7,596 nucleotides of DNA from Rikenellaceae bacterium (GTDB lineage Bacteria; Bacteroidota; Bacteroidia; Bacteroidales; Rikenellaceae), in contig JAJBVQ010000065.1 of NCBI GenBank assembly GCA_020859745.1, positions 1 through 7,596 of the forward strand. Reading direction: 5' to 3'. The notes beneath the pieces are model-generated. The model saw only the letters and a list, made by a program, of their open reading frames with translations, did no database searches and had not been told where the DNA came from. A program made the translations under genes and the position numbers. This document shows, in pieces, positions 1 to 5,583 of the stretch (the first letter of the stretch is position 1; every line of letters begins with the position of its first letter).

Positions 1-614
1 CCCACCCCCGGTTCGCCGACCAGGCTCGGGTTGTTCTTGGTCCGCCGGGTCAGGATCTGGAGCACACGGCGGATCTCGTCGTCGCGCCCGATCACCGGGT
101 CGAGCCGCCCTTTGCGCACCTGTTCGATCAGGTTGACGGCATATTTGCCCAGCGCGTCGAACTGCTGCTCACTGGTCTGGCTGTCCACCGTCGTGCCCTT
201 GCGAAGCTCCTTGATGGCCTTGACCAGCTCTTTTTCGGTGACCCCCGCATCCTTGAGCAGGCGGCCTACCGATTCCAGCCCCAACAGGATATGCTCCGGG
301 GTGACATATTTGTCGCCGAACTGCGCGGTGGCCTGCATGGCCTTTTGCATCACCTTGTTGCTGTCCGACGAAAGGTAAGGCTCGCCGCCCTGCACCTTCG
401 GCAGACGGGCGAGGTCGTTATCGACCGCGGTCCGCAGAGCCGTCATATTGACCCCCACCTTGTTCAGCAGGTAGACCCCGATGGAATCCTCCTCCCGCAG
501 CATGGCGCTCAGGATATGCGCCGGCTCGACGGCCTGCTGCCCTCCGGCCACGGCGATGTTCACCGCCTGCTGGAGAAGCTCCTGAGCTTTAATTGTCAAG
601 TTGTTAGTCGTCAT
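1..614 (-). CDS. clpB: ATP-dependent chaperone ClpB, N-terminal part (cut by window edge)
   Basis: ClpB is a hexameric AAA+ disaggregase of the cytosol that works with DnaK/DnaJ/GrpE to pull proteins out of aggregates. The visible 204 codons hold the two Clp-N repeats (about residues 1-145, starting MTTNNLTIKAQELLQQAV, second repeat around YVTPEHILLGLESVGRLLK at 103-121). The ClpB-type linker FDALGKYAVNLIEQVRKGRLDPVIGRDDEIRR lies at about 152-183. The start of the first AAA+ module follows, ending in GEPGVG, the opening of Walker A, where the window stops. The linker and the MTTNNLTIKAQE start favour ClpB over ClpC or ClpA. The ATG at 614 gives the expected N-terminus. The leader is A/T-rich with no Shine-Dalgarno. 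No CIRCE operator is visible, and only a weak promoter candidate was seen (TTTG followed 17 bp later by TAAACTGA). The rest of the gene lies to the left, outside the window. Confidence 0.95.
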   Translation of the reverse strand, partial: MTTNNLTIKAQELLQQAVNIAVAGGQQAVEPAHILSAMLREEDSIGVYLLNKVGVNMTALRTAVDNDLARLPKVQGGEPYLSSDSNKVMQKAMQATAQFGDKYVTPEHILLGLESVGRLLKDAGVTEKELVKAIKELRKGTTVDSQTSEQQFDALGKYAVNLIEQVRKGRLDPVIGRDDEIRRVLQILTRRTKNNPSLVGEPGV

Positions 615-680
615 AATTTATCTGTTTTTCGTACTTTTTGTTTTCAGTTTACGCGGGAAAGTAAGTACAAACTTCTTGCC

Positions 681-719
681 AAAAAGGGGCTGTCAGACAT
701 TTTGTCAGACAACCCCTTT
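681..719 (-). terminator. Intrinsic terminator of the DUF4286-GH31 operon
   Basis: Read on the minus strand, arms 719-708 and 694-683 form a 12-bp stem (AAAGGGGTTGTC with GACAGCCCCTTT) containing one G-U pair. A nested GACA/TGTC stem sits inside it, and a run of five T follows (685-681). The G-U pair would be a C-A mismatch on the plus strand, so the signal is directed to minus-strand transcripts. It lies 34 bp after the GH31 stop codon and separates that operon from clpB. The inner part contains two copies of the palindrome TGTCAGACA. Confidence 0.85.
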
Positions 720-752
720 CCTGTCATAATTATTTATTCCGCCCCGGAAAAC

Positions 753-2351
753 CTACCGTTTCAACTCGTAGTACGGTATGCGTCCGACCGGGGCCGAAAC
801 CTCCAGCACCAGCGGGCCTTTGAACTTCTGCCCCAGGTCGTCCACCCAGGTGCCGCGCGGCAGGCGCACCGTCCGTTTGCCGTCCGGCGTCAGGATCGGA
901 GCCACCAGATATTTCGCACCCAGCATATACTGGTCGCGGCAGTCGGAGAAGCCTTTGTTCGGGTACATATACTCCATATAGCGCACGATCGGCTCCCCCG
1001 TCTTGGCCGCATTGCGCGCCATTTCGAGGATATAGGGAGCCATCTTCTCGTGCAGTTCGGCAGCCGCCCGGCAATAGTCCAGATGCTCCTTGTCCAGCAC
1101 GCGCCACGGCGCTACCGAGAACTGCATCATCGGCATCAGGGCCTGCAACTGCGCCGAACGGACGATCAGGTCCTGGTCCAGTTTGGTCTGGTCGGCATGC
1201 ATGAAATCGGCGAGCTGCCCGCCGCCCACCATATCGGGACAAGTGTACGGATAGCCCATGATCCCCGCGTTGAGCATCTCCGGGACCAGCCGGCGCAGCT
1301 CCGGCCATGAGTTCCCTTTGTCGCAGAGGCGCTGCACCAGCGGAGAGCCCTGCATCTTCCAACCTGCGCGGTACTCGTTATAGGGGAAATGGGTGCCCAG
1401 CTCGGCCCATTTCTGCAAATGATCGACAGCCCGGGCCGTCTTGTCGTAATAGTCCTGTTTGTCCGGCTCGTAGAAATAGGTATCCCCGGCGTCGAACTTG
1501 AAGCCGTCCACGCCGTACTCCCGCTGCATCCCTTTCAGGATGCCGAGCAAGTGTTCGAAAGCCTTGGGATTGGTCAGGTCGTAACAGGCGCTGTTCCCGT
1601 TCCACCAGGGTATAACGGCAGCTTTCTTCTCCCCCTTTCGCCGGATCAGGTATCCTTTCGATTCCAATTCGCGGAATTCCGGGCTGTCGGGGCTGACGAA
1701 GGGCGATATCCAGAGCATCACTTTCACCCCTTTCGTATGGAGCCGGTCGATCATCCCTTTCGGGTCGGAGAAGCGTTCGGCTTTGAAGTCGAAGTTCCCG
1801 TAGTACCGCTGCCAGTTGTCGTCCACCATCAGGATCCCGGCGGGAAAACCGTTGGCCAGGATGTCGTTCGCATATTTTTCGATCGCCTCCTGGCTCTGGT
1901 CGTACTGCAATTCGATCCAGGTGTTGTACTGGGGCATGCTGAAAAAGAGTTCCGGCGGCAGCTGCCCGTCGCTTTTGAAATGGGCGTCCTTACCGAGAAT
2001 GAACGCCTCGCGCAGGGTCTTGCCCGCCTGTACGGCCTTCACTTCCCCGGCAGGCGAGTCGATCAGGAATTTACTGCCGTCGAACTCGAAGTCGAACGGG
2101 GCGTCGCTCCAGATGTAGCGTCCGTAGCTGGAGACCAGAAAGGGCGCGGACTGGTTCCGCTCGTTATTGGTTCCGAGCAAGTATTTTCGGGTCGGTTTTT
2201 CGAGGGGCGCGATGTTCCCCATCGTGGTAAACGCTCCCCACCATTTTTCTCCGGCCAGCACCGGGATTTCACTCTTGTGCTGCGCCGCGGCGGTGCCGAA
2301 GAGCATTAGTCCGGCCAGCAGTGCGGCTGCGATCTGTTTGGGTCTTTTCAT
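753..2351 (-). CDS. Secreted glycoside hydrolase family 31 protein, MYORG-like branch
   Basis: A predicted retaining alpha-glycosidase, probably periplasmic. Residues 1-23 form a type I signal peptide (basic MKRPK, then a hydrophobic stretch, then TAAAQ) with no lipobox cysteine. A beta-sandwich-like N-terminal domain spans roughly 30-140 and a TIM barrel roughly 145-450. Barrel landmarks are GILMVDDNWQ at 172-181, GVKVMLWISPFVSPD at 208-222 and GVDGFKFDAGD at 280-290. In the last motif D287 is the expected GH31 nucleophile. RLCDKGNSW at 341-349 supplies D344 as likely acid/base, and GYPYTCPDMVGGG spans 366-378. KFDAGD instead of the WxDMNE of classical alpha-glucosidases, together with the PDMVGG motif, resembles the subfamily of human MYORG, an alpha-galactosidase. 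Substrate is therefore uncertain. At 532 residues it is shorter than many GH31 enzymes. It starts 21 bp after the DUF4286 stop, implying one transcript. There is no A-rich or Shine-Dalgarno leader, so coupling to the upstream gene is possible. Confidence 0.9.
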   Translation of the reverse strand: MKRPKQIAAALLAGLMLFGTAAAQHKSEIPVLAGEKWWGAFTTMGNIAPLEKPTRKYLLGTNNERNQSAPFLVSSYGRYIWSDAPFDFEFDGSKFLIDSPAGEVKAVQAGKTLREAFILGKDAHFKSDGQLPPELFFSMPQYNTWIELQYDQSQEAIEKYANDILANGFPAGILMVDDNWQRYYGNFDFKAERFSDPKGMIDRLHTKGVKVMLWISPFVSPDSPEFRELESKGYLIRRKGEKKAAVIPWWNGNSACYDLTNPKAFEHLLGILKGMQREYGVDGFKFDAGDTYFYEPDKQDYYDKTARAVDHLQKWAELGTHFPYNEYRAGWKMQGSPLVQRLCDKGNSWPELRRLVPEMLNAGIMGYPYTCPDMVGGGQLADFMHADQTKLDQDLIVRSAQLQALMPMMQFSVAPWRVLDKEHLDYCRAAAELHEKMAPYILEMARNAAKTGEPIVRYMEYMYPNKGFSDCRDQYMLGAKYLVAPILTPDGKRTVRLPRGTWVDDLGQKFKGPLVLEVSAPVGRIPYYELKR

Positions 2352-2372
2352 AGGGTTAGGGTTGGTAGAGTT

Positions 2373-2702
2373 TCAAATGTCTATCTTTTTGAGCAGGGAG
2401 GTGAAGTGCAGCGCCTGTTCGCCGAACAAAGGGCCGGCGATCGACGAGTATTCGCCCATCACGTCCTGCATGAAGCGCCGGTATTCGGCGGTATCGGGCA
2501 CTTCGACCTGCAACGAGTAGGTGTAGTGGGGATCGCCGTTATCGGTCAGCACGCGGGTGAAAACGATTCTCCTCTGTCCCTGCGCATCATCGCCGCCGAA
2601 ACCCGCCTCCCGCAGGTAGGGCATGAACTTATTGGCGAAAAGGTCGTACCACCGCTCGTGCACGGGCGGCTCGACCATAAAGGACGTATTCACGATATAC
2701 AT
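2373..2702 (-). CDS. DUF4286 family protein
   Basis: A small soluble protein of 109 residues with no signal peptide or membrane segment. The opening MYIVNTSFMVEPPVHERWYD, the central HYTYSLQVEVPDTAEYRRFM (about 59-78) and the end GPLFGEQALHFTSLLKKID match what is known of DUF4286 proteins of Bacteroidetes (a V-x(4)-H-xx-W opening, then a Y-S-x-Q strand, then F-G-x-x-x-x-F-x-T/S-L-L near the C-terminus). The predicted fold is a compact alpha/beta domain resembling a dimeric ferredoxin-like barrel; this is inferred from the strand-helix pattern. Function is unknown. It is the first gene of a two-gene unit with the GH31 enzyme, the gap being 21 bp. No TAnnTTTG promoter was found directly upstream; transcription may start within, or read through, the structured region 2703-3383. 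Confidence 0.78.
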   Translation of the reverse strand: MYIVNTSFMVEPPVHERWYDLFANKFMPYLREAGFGGDDAQGQRRIVFTRVLTDNGDPHYTYSLQVEVPDTAEYRRFMQDVMGEYSSIAGPLFGEQALHFTSLLKKIDI

Positions 2703-2825
2703 AACTTTCGAGTTTTTAACCGTTCGTTTGTTAATTAGGGTAGTTACCCCTTTCGCCCGGTGCGAGGTTTTTATCCGGGTAATTACAGCCTATTGCCCGT
2801 CGCGGCCTGCCCGGTCCGATGGTGG

Positions 2826-2873
2826 TATCCTCTTGTTTGCGGAGAGCGCCGCGCGCTTCGCTAACAGAGGATA
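2826..2873. repeat. Long hairpin 1 in the gene-free region
   Basis: TATCCTCT (2826-2833) and GTT (2835-2837) pair with AAC (2863-2865) and AGAGGATA (2866-2873), leaving one bulged T. Inside, GCG (2839-2841) pairs with CGC (2859-2861) and AGCGC (2845-2849) with GCGCT (2853-2857), around a 3-nt loop. No T-run follows on either strand, so it does not look like a terminator. Confidence 0.7.
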
Positions 2874-3051
2874 GACAATCGGTAAGCCTAACGGCTTTCG
2901 GATAGTTTTCCGTTAGCGTGCGGCTGTTATTTGGGTAGTTCCAACCGTTACTGACGGCCTAACAGAACGGCTTTGGGTAATTACAGCCCCTTGGGAGTGC
3001 GGCACGCACCGCCCGCGCGGCGTAAGCGCAGTACCCTCACGTTTGTCCCCA

Positions 3052-3125
3052 GGCGCCCGCCCGCTTAAAGGGCAATTATGCTTCGTTTAGTGTAAGCTAA
3101 ACGGAGCATAATTGCCGCGGGCGCC
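3052..3125. repeat. Long hairpin 2 (20-bp inner and 9-bp outer stems)
   Basis: The inner arms 3071-3090 and 3097-3116 pair over 20 positions around the 6-nt loop TGTAAG, with a single U-G pair if read as plus-strand RNA. The outer arms GGCGCCCGC (3052-3060) and GCGGGCGCC (3117-3125) pair perfectly, with a one-sided 10-nt bulge at 3061-3070. Neither side carries a T-run, so termination is unlikely to be its main role. Confidence 0.85.
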
Positions 3126-3139
3126 GTGAAGCCTTAGCC

Positions 3140-3211
3140 GCGCGCCTTGGAAAATCCGGTTCAAAAGCGTAACCCGCTTTTGAACGATTTTCCTGTTAAG
3201 GCCTGGTGCGC
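3140..3211. repeat. Long hairpin 3 (multi-segment stem)
   Basis: GTTCAAAAGCG (3159-3169) pairs perfectly with CGCTTTTGAAC (3175-3185) around TAACC. The stem extends through GGAAAATC (3149-3156) with GATTTTCC (3186-3193) after a 2-nt bulge. GCCTT (3144-3148) with AAGGC (3198-3202) and GCGC (3140-3143) with GCGC (3208-3211) extend it across one-sided bulges. The total is about 28 pairs. It sits 14 bp from hairpin 2. Confidence 0.8.
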
Positions 3212-3311
3212 ACACCTGTTGGGCGTCTTATTGGCCGCCTATACCCCAGGTAGAAACTGCGCTCCCGCGCGGACAGTTGACATCCACCAGGCTGTAATTA
3301 CCCTAAACAAC

Positions 3312-3364
3312 GCCCGTAGGGCACGCCGCAGAGCGGCCGGAGGGCGGGCGATGCTGCGCATCGC
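3312..3364. repeat. Three consecutive short hairpins downstream of serS
   Basis: GCCC-GTA-GGGC (3312-3322), GCCGC-AGA-GCGGC (3325-3337) and GCGATG-CTGCG-CATCGC (3348-3364) follow one another. The last lies 19 bp beyond the serS stop codon on the minus strand. They occupy the place where a serS terminator would be expected, but no run of T follows on that strand, so a terminator role is doubtful. Confidence 0.55.
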
Positions 3365-3383
3365 TGTTTACAAATTAACCGAA

Positions 3384-4664
3384 CTATTTAATCATATCGA
3401 ACCCGGTGTAGGGCCTGAGCGCCTCCGGGATCACGATCCCCTCCGGCGTCTGGTTGTTCTCCAGCAGGGCCGCCACAATGCGCGGCAGTGCCAGCGAACT
3501 GCCGTTCAAAGTATGTGCCAGCTCAGTCCTTTTCGTCTCCGCATTGCGGAAACGGAGCTTCAGGCGATTGGCCTGGAACGACTCGAAGTTAGAAACCGAA
3601 GAGACCTCCAGCCACTTGTCCTGAGCCTCACTGTACACCTCGAAGTCGTAGGTCAGCGCACTCGTAAAGCTCATATCCCCGCCACAGAGGCGCAAGATAC
3701 GGTACGGCAGTCCCAGCTTCTGCACGATCCCCTCCACATGGGCCACCATCTCGTCCAGCTTCTCGTAAGAATCCGACGGGTGCGACACCTGCACGATCTC
3801 CACCTTGTCGAACTGGTGCAGGCGGTTCAGTCCCCGCACATCCTTGCCGTAGGAACCCGCCTCGCGCCGGAAACACGGCGTGTAGGCCGTCATCTTGATC
3901 GGCAGTTCCTTCTCGTCCACGATCTCGTCGCGGAAGATATTGGTCACCGGCACCTCCGCAGTCGGGATCAGGTAGAAATTATCCACCGTAGCGTGATACA
4001 TCTGCCCCTCCTTGTCCGGCAGCTGACCCGTCCCGAAGCCCGAAGCCTCGTTGACCATGATCGGCGGCTCCACTTCGAGGAAGCCCGCAGCGGTGTTCGT
4101 ATCGAGGAAAAAGTTAATCAGCGCCCGCTGCAACCTGGCACCCTTGCCTTTATAGACCGGGAAGCCTGCCCCCGTGAGCTTGTTCCCCAGTTCGAAGTCG
4201 ATAATATCGTACTTCCGGGCCAGCTCCCAGTGCGGCAGAATGCCTTCGCCCTTAAGCTGTTTGGCTTCCGGCCCTCCCATTTTCACAACAACATTATCTT
4301 CCGCCACTCGTCCCTCCGGCACGATCTCGGCGGGCCGGTTCGGCAGGGTCACGATCAGGGCCTCCATCCCGGCAATCACCTCCGCCTGTTCGGCTTCGAG
4401 GGATTTGGACTGCTCCTTCAATCCGGCGACTTTCTCCTTCAACGCATTGGCCTCTTCGGCTTTCCCGGACTTGAACAGGCCGCCGATCTCTTTGGCGATC
4501 TTGTTCTGCTCGGCCAGGTTGCCGTCCAGTTGCTGCTGGATCGCCTTTCGGCGGTCGTCCAGCGCGATGATCTTGTCGATGACCGGAGCGGCATCCACCC
4601 CTTTCTTGGCCAACCGGGCGACGGTGAGTTCGCGTTCATCCCGGATCTGTTTCAGTGTAAGCAT
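3384..4664 (-). CDS. serS: Serine-tRNA ligase (seryl-tRNA synthetase)
   Basis: A cytosolic class II aminoacyl-tRNA synthetase that charges tRNA-Ser (and tRNA-Sec where present) with serine; normally a homodimer. Residues 1 to about 105 form the N-terminal helical hairpin, a long antiparallel coiled coil that grips the variable arm of the tRNA; the charged stretches LDDRRKAIQQQLDGNLAEQNK and ALKEKVAGLKEQSKSLEAEQ are its two arms. The catalytic core follows: PTAEVPVTN at 234-242 (the TxE serine-binding element), motif 2 CFRREAGSYGKDVRGLNRLHQF at 264-285, GGDMSFTSALTYDFEVY at 328-344, SSVSNFESFQANR at 355-367, and motif 3 NGSSLALPRIVAALLENNQ at 387-405. At 426 residues it has the usual length and is complete. 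It has its own promoter box, after the rpmA terminator. No clear terminator follows. Confidence 0.98.
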   Translation of the reverse strand: MLTLKQIRDERELTVARLAKKGVDAAPVIDKIIALDDRRKAIQQQLDGNLAEQNKIAKEIGGLFKSGKAEEANALKEKVAGLKEQSKSLEAEQAEVIAGMEALIVTLPNRPAEIVPEGRVAEDNVVVKMGGPEAKQLKGEGILPHWELARKYDIIDFELGNKLTGAGFPVYKGKGARLQRALINFFLDTNTAAGFLEVEPPIMVNEASGFGTGQLPDKEGQMYHATVDNFYLIPTAEVPVTNIFRDEIVDEKELPIKMTAYTPCFRREAGSYGKDVRGLNRLHQFDKVEIVQVSHPSDSYEKLDEMVAHVEGIVQKLGLPYRILRLCGGDMSFTSALTYDFEVYSEAQDKWLEVSSVSNFESFQANRLKLRFRNAETKRTELAHTLNGSSLALPRIVAALLENNQTPEGIVIPEALRPYTGFDMIK

Positions 4665-4725
4665 TTTATCTTCGTATTTCTATCTTTCTCGGTTGTCGGG
4701 CCGCTGTCGGGCGGCAAGGAATTTT

Positions 4726-4733
4726 CAAAGTTA
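4726..4733 (-). promoter_or_regulatory. serS promoter -7 box
   Basis: On the minus strand this is TAACTTTG, a full match to the Bacteroidetes TAnnTTTG box. The region where the TTTG element would sit (about 19 bp upstream) is T-rich but overlaps the end of the rpmA terminator and is not a clean match. The predicted leader is about 55 nt and opens with a small hairpin, GCCGC-CCGACA-GCGGC (4715-4700). Confidence 0.65.
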
Positions 4734-4744
4734 CGATTTTTCGC

Positions 4745-4789
4745 AAAAAAGAGAGGTCCGTTTTCTCTTTACGGAGAAAACGGACCTCT
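4745..4789 (-). terminator. Intrinsic terminator of rplU-rpmA
   Basis: A perfect 16-bp stem (arms 4774-4789 and 4752-4767) encloses a 6-nt loop. It is followed on the minus strand by one C and six T (4750-4745). It begins 22 bp past the rpmA stop codon. The T-run exists only in the minus direction, so it ends the ribosomal protein operon before the serS promoter. Confidence 0.95.
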
Positions 4790-4811
4790 TACCTGAATGG
4801 ATCGTACGCCG

Positions 4812-5072
4812 TTATTCCGCAGTCGGTACCACCGACACGAACGACTTGCCTTCCGCTTTTTTCTTGAAACATACGGTACCGTCAACCAATGCGAACAGCG
4901 TGTGGTCTTTACCGATCCCTACGTTTTCGCCCGGGTTGTGAACCGTACCGCGCTGACGCACGATGATGTTCCCGGCTTTAGCCACCTGACCGCCGAAGAG
5001 TTTGACGCCCAGACGTTTGCTTTCAGATTCACGGCCGTTCTTCGAACTACCTACACCTTTCTTATGTGCCAT
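4812..5072 (-). CDS. rpmA: 50S ribosomal protein L27
   Basis: L27 is a small basic protein of the large ribosomal subunit whose flexible N-terminus reaches the peptidyl transferase centre and helps place tRNA. The sequence has the family's start MAHKKGVGSSKNGRESESKRLGVK and the conserved core GGQVAKAGNIIVRQRGTVHNPGENVGIGKDHTLFAL (about 27-62). At 86 residues it is full length. The Ala-His-Lys-Lys start directly after Met shows no Firmicutes-type cleavable N-terminal extension. It lies 58 bp downstream of rplU in the usual rplU-rpmA order, with no terminator between them. The leader is A-rich rather than Shine-Dalgarno. A strong intrinsic terminator follows. Confidence 0.98.
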   Translation of the reverse strand: MAHKKGVGSSKNGRESESKRLGVKLFGGQVAKAGNIIVRQRGTVHNPGENVGIGKDHTLFALVDGTVCFKKKAEGKSFVSVVPTAE

Positions 5073-5130
5073 TGTCTTTTACTTTTTAAGCGTTTTCTTT
5101 AATAAACAGAAAAATCCCTCCCGATCCGAA

Positions 5131-5442
5131 CTAAGCGATGATATCCTTGATCTCGATCTGGGTCAGGCACTGGCGGTGCCCGTTCTGTTTCTGGTAGCCC
5201 TTGCGGCGCTTTTTCTTGAAGACGATGACTTTATCGTCTTTCAAGTGTTTCAGCACAGTAGCTTCCACTTTGGCGTCTTTTACCGTAGGTGCGCCAACTG
5301 CAACCTTTCCGTCATTGTCAATTAGCAGGACTTTGTCGAAGCTCACGCCGGCGCCTTCAGCGTCAGCGAGACGGTGAACATACAGCTTGCGACCTTTTTC
5401 AACTTTGAATTGTTGACCTGCAATTTCTACGATAGCGTACAT
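5131..5442 (-). CDS. rplU: 50S ribosomal protein L21
   Basis: L21 binds 23S rRNA in the large subunit and is an early-to-middle assembly protein. Recognisable parts are the N-terminal strand MYAIVEIAGQQFKVEKGRKLYV, the middle FDKVLLIDNDGKVAVGAPTV (about 35-54), and the basic FKKKRRKGYQKQNGHRQCLTQIEI (about 74-97), which is the RNA-binding signature of the family. At 103 residues it is complete. It is the first gene of the rplU-rpmA operon and has a near-ideal promoter giving a leader of about 28 nt. That is too short for the structured L21 leader known from Firmicutes. Confidence 0.98.
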   Translation of the reverse strand: MYAIVEIAGQQFKVEKGRKLYVHRLADAEGAGVSFDKVLLIDNDGKVAVGAPTVKDAKVEATVLKHLKDDKVIVFKKKRRKGYQKQNGHRQCLTQIEIKDIIA

Positions 5443-5477
5443 AATTGTTTCGCTTGTTGTTAGTGTGTTTTGAACCG

Positions 5478-5508
5478 CAAAGGTAAAACATTTTCGGTTC
5501 CCCGCAAA
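5478..5508 (-). promoter_or_regulatory. rplU promoter
   Basis: On the minus strand TTTG (5508-5505) is followed after exactly 19 bp by TACCTTTG (5485-5478), matching the known Bacteroidetes -33/-7 consensus in sequence and spacing. Transcription should start near 5471. The promoter lies in the dnaX-rplU gap; no convincing dnaX terminator was found upstream of it. Confidence 0.88.
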
Positions 5509-5583
5509 ACTTAACGGCTTTATTCACACATTTTTCTGTTCGCCGCCCGTAAATGTCCGGCAGGAACCGGGCAGGCAAAGCGC

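Larger units (their letters stand above)
2738..3303. repeat. GGGTARTT repeat family with outer 15-bp inverted repeat
   Basis: Direct copies begin at 2738 (GGGTAGTTACCCC), 2777 (GGGTAATTACAGCCT), 2933 (GGGTAGTTCCAACC) and 2975 (GGGTAATTACAGCC). The inverted copy AGGCTGTAATTACCC lies at 3289-3303 and is a perfect 15-bp reverse complement of 2777-2791. The four direct copies fall into two pairs of about 40 bp (2738/2777 and 2933/2975), set about 197 bp apart, which suggests an old duplication. The core GTAATTAC is itself a palindrome. The motif could be helix-forming, a protein-binding site, or the end of a repeat element. Confidence 0.75.
2703..3383. other. 681-bp gene-free region dense in inverted repeats
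   Basis: No credible protein gene was seen here: the open frames crossing it are short or are extensions of serS antisense frames. It holds at least three long hairpins (2826-2873, 3052-3125, 3140-3211), three short ones (3312-3364), and five copies of a GGGTARTT motif, one inverted. Long-range complementary arms would close the right half into a branched structure: 2975-2988 with 3290-3303, 3013-3020 with 3265-3272, and 3025-3032 with 3256-3263. The only asymmetric base pair noticed, U3083-G3104, is a wobble on the plus strand and a mismatch on the minus strand, weakly favouring plus-strand RNA. No TAnnTTTG promoter and no T-tailed terminator was found on either strand. It may be an undescribed structured RNA or a cluster of palindromic genomic repeats. 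Confidence 0.7.

Noticed and set aside
291..1310. A 339-codon plus-strand frame spanning clpB and the GH31 gene
   Set aside because: It crosses two real minus-strand genes and a terminator, and its composition is that of an antisense shadow.
2352..2364. Telomere-like AGGGTTAGGGTT just before the GH31 start codon
   Set aside because: Only two units, in a bacterial intergenic gap; chance is sufficient.
3149..3193. A tRNA or tmRNA gene suggested by GGTTCAAAAGC
   Set aside because: The bases pair in a long hairpin; no acceptor stem, D-arm, anticodon arm or CCA end fits around it.
2777..3303. MITE or insertion sequence remnant with 15-bp terminal inverted repeats
   Set aside because: No target-site duplication was found at either choice of left end (2777 or 2975), and no transposase fragment is present. 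Kept only as an alternative.
2703..3383. RNase P RNA, SRP RNA, 6S RNA or group II intron
   Set aside because: Conserved blocks of these RNAs (for example GAAAGUCCGG of RNase P or the domain V of introns) were not seen on either strand.
3147..4796. A 549-codon open frame on the plus strand opposite serS
   Set aside because: It is an antisense shadow of serS produced by GC-rich codon bias, and its protein is rich in H, R, L and Q with no family resemblance.
5509..5583. Terminator after dnaX
   Set aside because: A CCGG/CCGG stem exists but no T-run follows, so it was not called.
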